A DNA stretch of 64,000 nucleotides from Rhizohabitans arisaemae (GTDB taxonomy: Bacteria; Actinomycetota; Actinomycetes; Streptosporangiales; Streptosporangiaceae). Shown here piece after piece: positions 8,767 to 15,047 of this stretch (positions are counted from its first letter, which is position 1; each line of letters starts with the position of its first letter). A program made the translations under genes and the position numbers. The notes beneath the pieces are model-generated. The model was not told where the DNA came from, ran no database searches, and saw only the letters and a program-made list of their open reading frames with translations. Where the stretch lies: positions 385,211-449,210 of the forward strand of contig NZ_BLRH01000021.1 in assembly GCF_025996515.1 (NCBI RefSeq), read 5' to 3'.

Positions 8767-9072
8767 ATGAGCGGGCAACCTGCTTGCGAGGAAGACCCGC
8801 AGGATCCCCTGGTCATCTTGCATGACCTGCCGAAACGGGAACGTCCGGAGTTCCTCCGGCAGTACCGGACGGCAGTCGATGCCGCGCTGTTCCTCACCAC
8901 CGAGGTGGTCATCGCCGAGAAGCCGGATAAGCACAAGACCCGGCTGGCGGCATGGAGTTCTGAACGATACCGCCTGGCCATCGCGGTCATCGGCATGAAA
9001 GATCTCATCACCGGGCCCAGGGAGCGGGACCCTCGCTCGACTGTCACTGTGCGATTCCGGCGATCGGCATAG
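8767..9072 (+). CDS. Chimeric small ORF: DUF6247-like N-terminus joined to a GroEL C-terminal fragment
   Basis: The first 40 residues (DPLVILHDLPKRERPEFL, then RQYRTAVDAA) look like the start of short actinobacterial DUF6247-type proteins. From the alanine pair onward the sequence becomes [13 protein letters not shown], which is the GroEL C-terminal signature. The GroEL end GGMEF-stop is present at 8946-8963, but in another frame, so the ORF reads through it. Bases 8884-8927 are identical to 10160-10203 in the larger groEL remnant nearby. Whether the chimera is expressed is unknown; a decayed fusion is more likely than a functional protein. Confidence 0.4.
   Translation: MSGQPACEEDPQDPLVILHDLPKRERPEFLRQYRTAVDAALFLTTEVVIAEKPDKHKTRLAAWSSERYRLAIAVIGMKDLITGPRERDPRSTVTVRFRRSA
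8884..8927 (+). repeat. 44-bp direct repeat shared by two groEL remnants (copy 1)
   Basis: The segment is identical to 10160-10203 and encodes [14 protein letters not shown] in both. In both copies the following GGM(E/D)F-stop is out of frame by the same offset. Confidence 0.8.
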
Positions 9073-9144
9073 CGGTGACGACTTCGAGGACGGCTGAGGA
9101 GCGGATGTTCTCTTCCTGGCCAGATCAGCCGGAGCTGCCGGAGG

Positions 9145-9184
9145 GAGGACGCCGCCCAGGTGGCTGGACTTGGGCGGCGTCCTC
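9145..9184. terminator. Strong hairpin downstream of the small secreted protein
   Basis: A perfect 14-bp stem (GAGGACGCCGCCCA and its complement) with a 12-nt loop lies 45 bp past the minus-strand stop at 9230. No T tract follows on either strand, as is common for actinobacterial terminators. Confidence 0.6.
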
Positions 9185-9229
9185 GATCAAGGCCGGTAAA
9201 CGAGAGGCCCGTCCACGCGGAGCCGGCTT

Positions 9230-9580
9230 CTAGCCGCAGGTGTTGGCGAACTCATCCCCCGCCGCGCGGTAGACGTTGTACGCGTGGCCGTCACAGTAGT
9301 AGACGACCGTGCCATGGCCACTGGCCACGGTGGTCCACACCCCGGGTGAGACGTACCGTTGAATGGACGCGAGCATCGGCGTGATATCGCCGTTCTCACA
9401 GGCGAGATAGTTGTGGACGAGGATGTTCTGGTTGGCGTCGATCTCGTAGTAAAGGGACCAGCCGCATCCCGGGGGGATGGCGTGGGCGGGGGCCTGAACC
9501 GTGACGGCGCCGCTCAGCGCGGCGACGGCCACGGCGAAGACGACGGCGAGACGACGTCGGAGGGGGTGGTGCCTGCGCAT
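9230..9580 (-). CDS. Small secreted hypothetical protein
   Basis: The 116-residue product has a clear Sec signal peptide: a basic start ([10 protein letters not shown]), a hydrophobic core ([16 protein letters not shown]) and a likely AHA cleavage site near residue 34. The mature 80 residues contain four Cys (in GCGW, ACENG, YYCDGH and NTCG), suggesting two disulfides, and many aromatic residues. AGGAGG lies 7-8 bases before the ATG at 9580, so this start is firm even though the frame stays open upstream. The family is not recognised; it could be a secreted inhibitor or bacteriocin-like factor, but nothing proves that. It is nested between two groEL remnants. Confidence 0.7.
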   Translation of the reverse strand: MRRHHPLRRRLAVVFAVAVAALSGAVTVQAPAHAIPPGCGWSLYYEIDANQNILVHNYLACENGDITPMLASIQRYVSPGVWTTVASGHGTVVYYCDGHAYNVYRAAGDEFANTCG

Positions 9581-9769
9581 CTCAATCCTCCTGATGGGAC
9601 AGATGATTTCTTTCCCTGGAGCAATCCACTTCCAATAAGTGCATTTATCGAGACATGCGGGGCTAAGCCGCCCCCAGAGTGTGCTCCGCCTTCGCACCCA
9701 TGGCAATATCACCTCACCGATGAGTTCGAGCGATCCCACCAGACGGCCAGGCATCCCCGTACCCGGCTG

Positions 9770-10251
9770 AAGTACGGCGCCGAGCTGGTCAAGGAGGTCG
9801 CCAAGAAGACCGGCGACGTCGCGGGGGACGAGACCACCACCACCGTCGAGAAGGGCGTCGTCCCCTGGGGCGGGGCCGCGCTGCCGAAGGCCGGGGTCAC
9901 GGTGTTCGAGAAGATCGACCTGGTCGGTGACGAGGCCACCGGCGCACTGCTGGTCAAGCGTGTTCCGGAGGAATCCCTGAAGCAGATCGCGGTCAACGCG
10001 GGTCTGGAAGGCGGCGTCGTGGTCGAGCGGGTGCGCGGGCTGGACCCCGGCCACGGGCTCGACGCCGCGACCGGGGAGTACGTCGACATGTTCGACGCGG
10101 GAATCATCGATCCGGCCAAGGTGACCCGCTCGGCGCTGCGGAACGCCGCCTCGATCCCGGCGCTGTTCCTCACCACCGAGGTGGTCATCGCCGAGAAGCC
10201 GGAGAAGGACAAGGCCCCATCGGTGATCCGTCCGGCGGCATGGACTTCTGA
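9770..10251 (+). pseudogene. groEL: groEL pseudogene with internal deletion and frameshifted C-terminus
   Basis: From 9770 the frame reads [20 protein letters not shown], the region of GroEL near residues 65-85. It then jumps, after a TTTT stretch, to [20 protein letters not shown] near residue 400 and continues through [48 protein letters not shown] and [18 protein letters not shown]. About 320 residues between are missing. The final GGMDF-stop (10234-10251) is present but two bases out of frame. The open frame therefore runs on to 10390 with unrelated sequence. This is a dead chaperonin copy, not a functional GroEL. Confidence 0.85.
10160..10203 (+). repeat. 44-bp direct repeat shared by two groEL remnants (copy 2)
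   Basis: Identical to 8884-8927; see that entry. Confidence 0.8.
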
Positions 10252-10700
10252 CCTGTACGACCAAGTGACGGCGGACCCGGTCGGCCTGCCTATGCAAGTT
10301 CGCCGTATGGCCGCTCATATCGACGCGCAGCTCGCCTGGTTCGATGTGCCCAGGAACGCCCGGCAGCCGACCGTATTCCTACCCGGCTGAGGTTTGACAC
10401 CTTTCCGGACCGGTCGGTGCAGGTGATCGGGATCTCCGGCCGAGGTCGACACCATTAGTCCGTGGTGTTTTGTGCATGTTTGTACGGCTGCCGCGGGATG
10501 CGCGGTAGCCTTCGGGACCTCAGGAAGGCCGATGGGTCGCCACCGAGACGACGCATCCGCATGAGGGTCGTCGTTTTGTCGGTGGAGATCGCCATTCTGA
10601 TTCGCACATCGGGTGTTCGCCCGAAAACGATCGACCGCCTTGCGTCTCCCTCGGCCTGCCCGCCGTCGGTTTCGCATGGTCAGACTGGAGGTGGACACAC
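10252..10700. other. Intergenic region before the SWIM/VWA/MoxR operon
   Basis: No supported gene is seen. The pseudogene frame continues to 10390 with unrecognised residues. The last 150 bp must contain the promoter of the operon at 10701; GGAGGTGG at 10686-10693 is its ribosome-binding site. Confidence 0.4.
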
Positions 10701-11204
10701 GTGAACGCGGACAGAACCGCGTGGGATCGGCGCAGTGTGGTGCCGGTGATCCCCCCGATCCAGCGGCGCAAACTGGCGAAGGTGCCCTTCGTCGAGCTGG
10801 CCGACGGGCGGCTGCAAGGCGTCGTGTCCAGCGGTTCGGACATCGCCCGGGTCTACGTCTCCTCCATCGCCGCGAAGACCCACGGCTTCAACTGCTCCAC
10901 GAACAACAACCGGCCCTGCGGCGGGCTGGGGTCGAGGCCGTGCAAGCACTTGGTGGCGCTCGCCACCGAGGCGGTCCTGCAGTACGGCTTCGAGCGCGTC
11001 GCCCGGTACCTGGGGGTCGAGGCGGGGGACGGCGACTCCACAGGTGGCGACTTGATCCGGGTGCTGAAGGGCGGACCGGAGTCCATCCCGGCCGCCACGG
11101 TGTTCAGCCGCTTCCTGCGCCACCTCGCCTACCTGGAGGTGCCTGCGACCACGGAGCCCATCGCGGACCTGCAGTGGTTCCCGGCCACGGGGGCGGTCCG
11201 CTGA
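10701..11204 (+). CDS. SWIM-like zinc-finger protein, first gene of MoxR/VWA operon
   Basis: The 167-residue protein carries a SWIM-type zinc-binding cluster with expanded spacing: C65, C73, C81 and H83 in FNCSTNNNRPCGG followed by RPCKHLVAL. An antiparallel-strand segment precedes it (LQGVVSSGSDIARVYVSS). SWIM domains bind nucleic acid or protein and often stand at the head of MoxR/VWA neighbourhoods. A good GGAGG precedes the GTG at 10701. Its stop shares one base with the ATG of the next gene, so it is the first cistron of a five-gene translationally coupled operon. Confidence 0.7.
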   Translation: MNADRTAWDRRSVVPVIPPIQRRKLAKVPFVELADGRLQGVVSSGSDIARVYVSSIAAKTHGFNCSTNNNRPCGGLGSRPCKHLVALATEAVLQYGFERVARYLGVEAGDGDSTGGDLIRVLKGGPESIPAATVFSRFLRHLAYLEVPATTEPIADLQWFPATGAVR

Positions 11205-12610
11205 TGCTGGGAATACAGCTTTCCGAACTTCTGGGCGAGGTTCCGCCGGGGGTCGAGGAGGCCCTCGACCTGGTCGCCGGCCTCGACGACGCCCTCGTGC
11301 ACGGGCTGGGCCGGCTGGGGGAGGAACGGGCCACGGCCTTTGCCGCCCTGGCCGGGGCGATGGCGGGCACGCCGCTTGGCGACCGGCTGGGCGAGGCCGT
11401 CGAGAAGATCGCGAACGGTTCCGTGGCCGACGAGTACCTGACGGCGCTGGCCGGTGGCCGGACCGCGCTGTTCGGCGCGGTTCACGACGCGCTGCTGGAC
11501 CGGCTCGACTCCGCTCTGGGGCGGACTCGCGCCGAGTGGGCAGGGCTGTCCGCGCCGGCGTCGGCGCCGGACAACCTGCTCGCCGGGAGCCGGTCGTGGC
11601 TGCGCGAGCTCGCCATCACCGGATGGCGGGGGGTCGACCACGACCTGGTCTCCGCCTCCTCCCAGACGGTCGAGGCCCTGCTCGCCGAGCCCGGGCTGCG
11701 CGGCCTGGCCGTGCTGCTCGACGGATTCGCCGCCGAGCTGCGGGCGTCGTCTCCGATCGCGACGATGGACGTGCCACCGGCTCGGCGGTGGGCCGACCTG
11801 TGGGCGCGGGCCGTCCTGCTGTCACACCCCGAAGGACGTACCGGAGTCCAGGAGGCGGCAGGGGTCACCGGGCGTCTGCTGATCCTCGGCGTGGACGTGC
11901 ACGAGCACGGCACCGCGGTCCAGGTGCAGGTCCACGGCCTGCTGGAAGTCTCCGGGGAGTCCCGGCCGCGGTTGGTACGGACGAGTGTCGCCGCCGCCAA
12001 GGTGGACACCATCGTGGGAACGGCGGTGTGGGGGCTGCTCGCGGGATACCCGGTGCTGATGGGCGCGCTGGCGGAACGCCGCAGCCTGCAGGTCGCCGAT
12101 ATGCCGCTGACAGCGGGCGGCGATCTGGTGTGGCAGGAGGAGCGGGCGCGTCCGGGCGAGGCAGCCGACCCGTTCGCCGTCGCCCGGGTCCAGCTCGCCG
12201 GTGCGCTCGCCCCGGCGGTGCCGCCGCTGGACCGCCATCCGGTGCGGATCGCCGAACCCGTGCTGGTGGAAGGCTTCACCGCGTTCGTCGAGCAGGACGG
12301 AAGCGTCGAATTCCGATTGAACGACACCTCGATCCCGGTCGCGGTCGACCGCCTGCCGGCCTGCGGTCCGCTCACCCCCGAGCTGGTGGCCGCGGCCTCG
12401 GCGGTGCTGGGATTGATGCGGTGGGACGCCGGCCGCTGGTCGCTGCAGCCGTTCGCGGTGCAGACGACGGTGAAGCGCAAGCCGGCCGAGGCGCACACCG
12501 GAGACTGGGCGATGGGACCCACCGATCCCAAGGTCGTGAAGGCCGAGGCGAAGGCCGGGGACGCGGTGGCGGTGCTCCGGGAGCGGGCGGGACGGTTGCT
12601 GCGGCGATGA
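11204..12610 (+). CDS. Uncharacterised protein of the MoxR/VWA operon
   Basis: I do not recognise a domain in this 468-residue protein with confidence. The N-terminal 130 residues are helical and Leu/Ala-rich (ELLGEVPPGVEEALDLVAGL). The middle (about 230-330) alternates strands (RLLILGVDVHEHGTAVQVQV, then RPRLVRTSVAAAKVDTIVG). The last 30 residues are a charged helix (KVVKAEAKAGDAVAVLRERA). No signal peptide or TM segment is visible. The ATG overlaps the previous stop (TGATG), and its own stop overlaps the next start (ATGA). Position suggests a substrate or adaptor component of the MoxR-VWA machine; it could correspond to the DUF5691-type slot of related operons, but I see no motif to prove it. 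Confidence 0.75.
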   Translation: MLGIQLSELLGEVPPGVEEALDLVAGLDDALVHGLGRLGEERATAFAALAGAMAGTPLGDRLGEAVEKIANGSVADEYLTALAGGRTALFGAVHDALLDRLDSALGRTRAEWAGLSAPASAPDNLLAGSRSWLRELAITGWRGVDHDLVSASSQTVEALLAEPGLRGLAVLLDGFAAELRASSPIATMDVPPARRWADLWARAVLLSHPEGRTGVQEAAGVTGRLLILGVDVHEHGTAVQVQVHGLLEVSGESRPRLVRTSVAAAKVDTIVGTAVWGLLAGYPVLMGALAERRSLQVADMPLTAGGDLVWQEERARPGEAADPFAVARVQLAGALAPAVPPLDRHPVRIAEPVLVEGFTAFVEQDGSVEFRLNDTSIPVAVDRLPACGPLTPELVAAASAVLGLMRWDAGRWSLQPFAVQTTVKRKPAEAHTGDWAMGPTDPKVVKAEAKAGDAVAVLRERAGRLLRR

Positions 12611-13920
12611 GTGACTCCATGATCGACGCCGCCGCGAACCGGCGTCAGGTGCTCTGCTGGCGGCTGCTGTCCAGGCTGTTCTCCCCGGAGGAGCAGCCCG
12701 CGCTGGAGTCGGCGTCCATGGCCGTGGTACGGGACCTCGGCCTGCCCGCCGCGCTGCTGGACCCCTCGGTCTCGGTCGACAACCTGGTCCAGCGCTTCCC
12801 GGATCTCGGCGCCGAACTGAAGGGTGTGATGGCGCCGGGGGAGGACGAGGACCCGGCGATCGACGTCCGCAGGACCGCGCTCGCGTCGAAGCTGCTGCTC
12901 AATGTGTTCGCCACCGGGTCCGGCAGCGTCACGGCCACTCAGCTCGCCGACTGGCAGCGGGACGCGGGCTGGCTGGAGGAGGCGCTCGGCGCGGAGCGGG
13001 GCGGGCTGAAGGCCCAGCCCGGATGCGAGGGGCTCGCGGGCACCCTGGCCGGTTTGGAGGGCGACCTCGTCCGCCGGATGCGTCTGCGGGAGGTGCTGGC
13101 CGATCCGAAGCTGGCGGCTCAGCTGACCCCGAGCATGTCCCTGATCGAGCAGCTGCTCCGGGACAAGTCCAACCTGTCGGGGGTCGCCCTGGCCAACGCC
13201 AAGGCGTTGATCCGCAGGTTCGTGGACGAGGTGGCCGAGGTCCTCCGTACCCAGGTGCAGCAGAGCAGCGCGGGGACGATCGACCGGTCGGTGCCGCCGA
13301 AGCGGGTGTTCCGCAACCTCGACCTCGACCGCACGATCTGGAAGAACCTCACCAACTGGAACCCGGAGGACCAGCGGCTCTACGTCGACCGCCTGTTCTA
13401 CCGGCAGACCGCGAAGCGGACCACCCCGGCGCGGATGATCGTGGTGGTGGACCAGTCGGGGTCGATGGTCGACTCGATGGTGAACTGCACCATCCTGGCG
13501 TCCATCTTCGCCGGGCTGCCCAAGGTGGACGTGCATCTGATCGCCTTCGACACCCGGGCGATCGACCTCACCCCGTGGATCCACGATCCGTTCGAGGTGC
13601 TGCTGCGGACCAACCTCGGCGGCGGCAACGACGGGCCGGTCGCGATGGCCATGGCCCGGCCGAAGATCGCCGAGCCGAAGAACACCGTGATGGTGTGGAT
13701 CTCCGACTTCTACGAGTTCAACCGGTCCCAGCCGCTCTACACCGAGATCGAGGCGGTGCATCGGTCCGGCGTGCGGTTCATCCCGGTCGGCTCGGTGAAC
13801 AGCTCCGGTCACCAGAGCGTGGATCCCTGGTTCCGCCAGAAGTTCAAGGATCTGGGCACCCCGGTGATCTCAGGTCACATCCGCAAGCTCGTCACCGAAC
13901 TCAAAAACTTCCTCGCTTAG
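12607..13920 (+). CDS. VWA-domain protein partner of MoxR ATPase
   Basis: The 437-residue protein has a helical N-terminal half (1-270) and a C-terminal von Willebrand factor A domain. The MIDAS motif is intact: DQSGS at residues 282-286, the Thr of RTNLGGGND near 335, and an Asp in the same loop; AFDTRAIDLTPW and VWISDFYEF follow the usual VWA strand order. Such VWA proteins bind Mg2+ and recruit substrates to MoxR AAA+ ATPases. The start overlaps the upstream stop by 4 bp and the MoxR gene begins 15 bp after its stop. Confidence 0.9.
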   Translation: MSDSMIDAAANRRQVLCWRLLSRLFSPEEQPALESASMAVVRDLGLPAALLDPSVSVDNLVQRFPDLGAELKGVMAPGEDEDPAIDVRRTALASKLLLNVFATGSGSVTATQLADWQRDAGWLEEALGAERGGLKAQPGCEGLAGTLAGLEGDLVRRMRLREVLADPKLAAQLTPSMSLIEQLLRDKSNLSGVALANAKALIRRFVDEVAEVLRTQVQQSSAGTIDRSVPPKRVFRNLDLDRTIWKNLTNWNPEDQRLYVDRLFYRQTAKRTTPARMIVVVDQSGSMVDSMVNCTILASIFAGLPKVDVHLIAFDTRAIDLTPWIHDPFEVLLRTNLGGGNDGPVAMAMARPKIAEPKNTVMVWISDFYEFNRSQPLYTEIEAVHRSGVRFIPVGSVNSSGHQSVDPWFRQKFKDLGTPVISGHIRKLVTELKNFLA

Positions 13921-13934
13921 GAGATATTTCCGAA

Positions 13935-15047
13935 ATGTCAGACATGTTGCGTGCACCGGCCGAGATGAAGTTCGCGGAGGAGCTCGACTGGCTGGAGTCG
14001 GTCGACGACGGGCCCAAGCCGTTCTCCTGGCGGCTCAGCCCCCGGATGATCCGGATTTTCATCCTCGGGTCGGAGCGTTCCGACGGGCTCGACCGGGAGA
14101 TCCCGCAGAAGTGGTTCGGCGACCGGAGTTTCGTGGAACGGAGCATCGTCACCCTCGCCTCGGACCGGGGGCTGCTGCTGATCGGGGATCCGGGCACCGG
14201 CAAGAGCTGGCTGGCCGAACTGCTCGCCGCCGCGATCTGCCGTAACTCCACCCTGGTCGTCCAGGGCACCGCCGGGACCACCGAGGACCACATCAAGTAC
14301 TCGTGGAACGTCTCCATGGTGATCGCCAAGGGGCAGTCCCGCCAGTCGATGATCCCCTCGCCGATCATGACCGCGATGGAGCAGGGCGTGATCGGGCGCT
14401 TCGAGGAGCTGACCCGGTCGACCAGTGACGTGCAGGACGCGCTGATCTCCATTCTCTCCGAGAAGTACGTGTCGATCCCCGAACTCGACGACGACAACAT
14501 CGTCTTCGCCAAGCCGGGATTCTCGATCATCGCCACGGCCAACAGCCGGGACCGGGGGGTGAACGACCTGTCCTCGGCGCTGAAGCGCCGGTTCAACTTC
14601 GTCCGGATCCCGGTGGTGACGAACAAGCGGAGCGAGGCCGAGATCGTGCGGTTCCGCACGGTCGAACTGCTGAAGCGGCACCGGATCGAGCTGGAGCTGC
14701 CGCCGACCCTCCTGGACATCCTGCTGCAGAGCTTCGCCGACCTGCGTACCGCGGCGGCCTCGGCGGGCAGCGACGATGAGAAACTGGAGTCGGCGCTGTC
14801 CACGGCCGAGCAGATCGGCGTGCTGGAGGACGCCATCCTGCACAGCCACTTCTTCGGCGACCGCACCCTGCGGGCCGGGACGCTCGCCTCCTCGCTGGTG
14901 GGCTCGCTGGCGCGCCGCAGCCCGGAGGACCTGGCCATCCTCAACAAGTACTGGCACGGTGTGGTCGAGCCGCGGAGCAAGAAGGACGGCGGGGAGTGGC
15001 CGGAGTTCCTCGAGGGCGGCCGCCAGGCCATCGCCACGCTCTCATGA
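13935..15047 (+). CDS. MoxR-family AAA+ ATPase
   Basis: The 370-residue AAA+ protein has Walker A GDPGTGKS at residues 84-91, a Walker B-like GRFEELTR at 154-161 in which FEEL replaces the usual hhDE(I/V), sensor 1 ATANSRDRG at 200-208, and ALKRRFNF as arginine-finger region. VQDALISILSEKY matches the MoxR-specific helix after Walker B. MoxR ATPases act as chaperones or remodelers together with a VWA partner, here the gene immediately upstream. AGGAG lies 13 bases before the ATG. The stop overlaps the next gene's start (ATGA). The modified Walker B retains a Glu pair, so ATP hydrolysis is plausible. Confidence 0.9.
   Translation: MSDMLRAPAEMKFAEELDWLESVDDGPKPFSWRLSPRMIRIFILGSERSDGLDREIPQKWFGDRSFVERSIVTLASDRGLLLIGDPGTGKSWLAELLAAAICRNSTLVVQGTAGTTEDHIKYSWNVSMVIAKGQSRQSMIPSPIMTAMEQGVIGRFEELTRSTSDVQDALISILSEKYVSIPELDDDNIVFAKPGFSIIATANSRDRGVNDLSSALKRRFNFVRIPVVTNKRSEAEIVRFRTVELLKRHRIELELPPTLLDILLQSFADLRTAAASAGSDDEKLESALSTAEQIGVLEDAILHSHFFGDRTLRAGTLASSLVGSLARRSPEDLAILNKYWHGVVEPRSKKDGGEWPEFLEGGRQAIATLS

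Noticed and set aside
10315..10698. 127-codon minus-strand frame upstream of the SWIM gene
   Set aside because: No domain, no ribosome-binding site, and it overlaps the promoter region of the operon.
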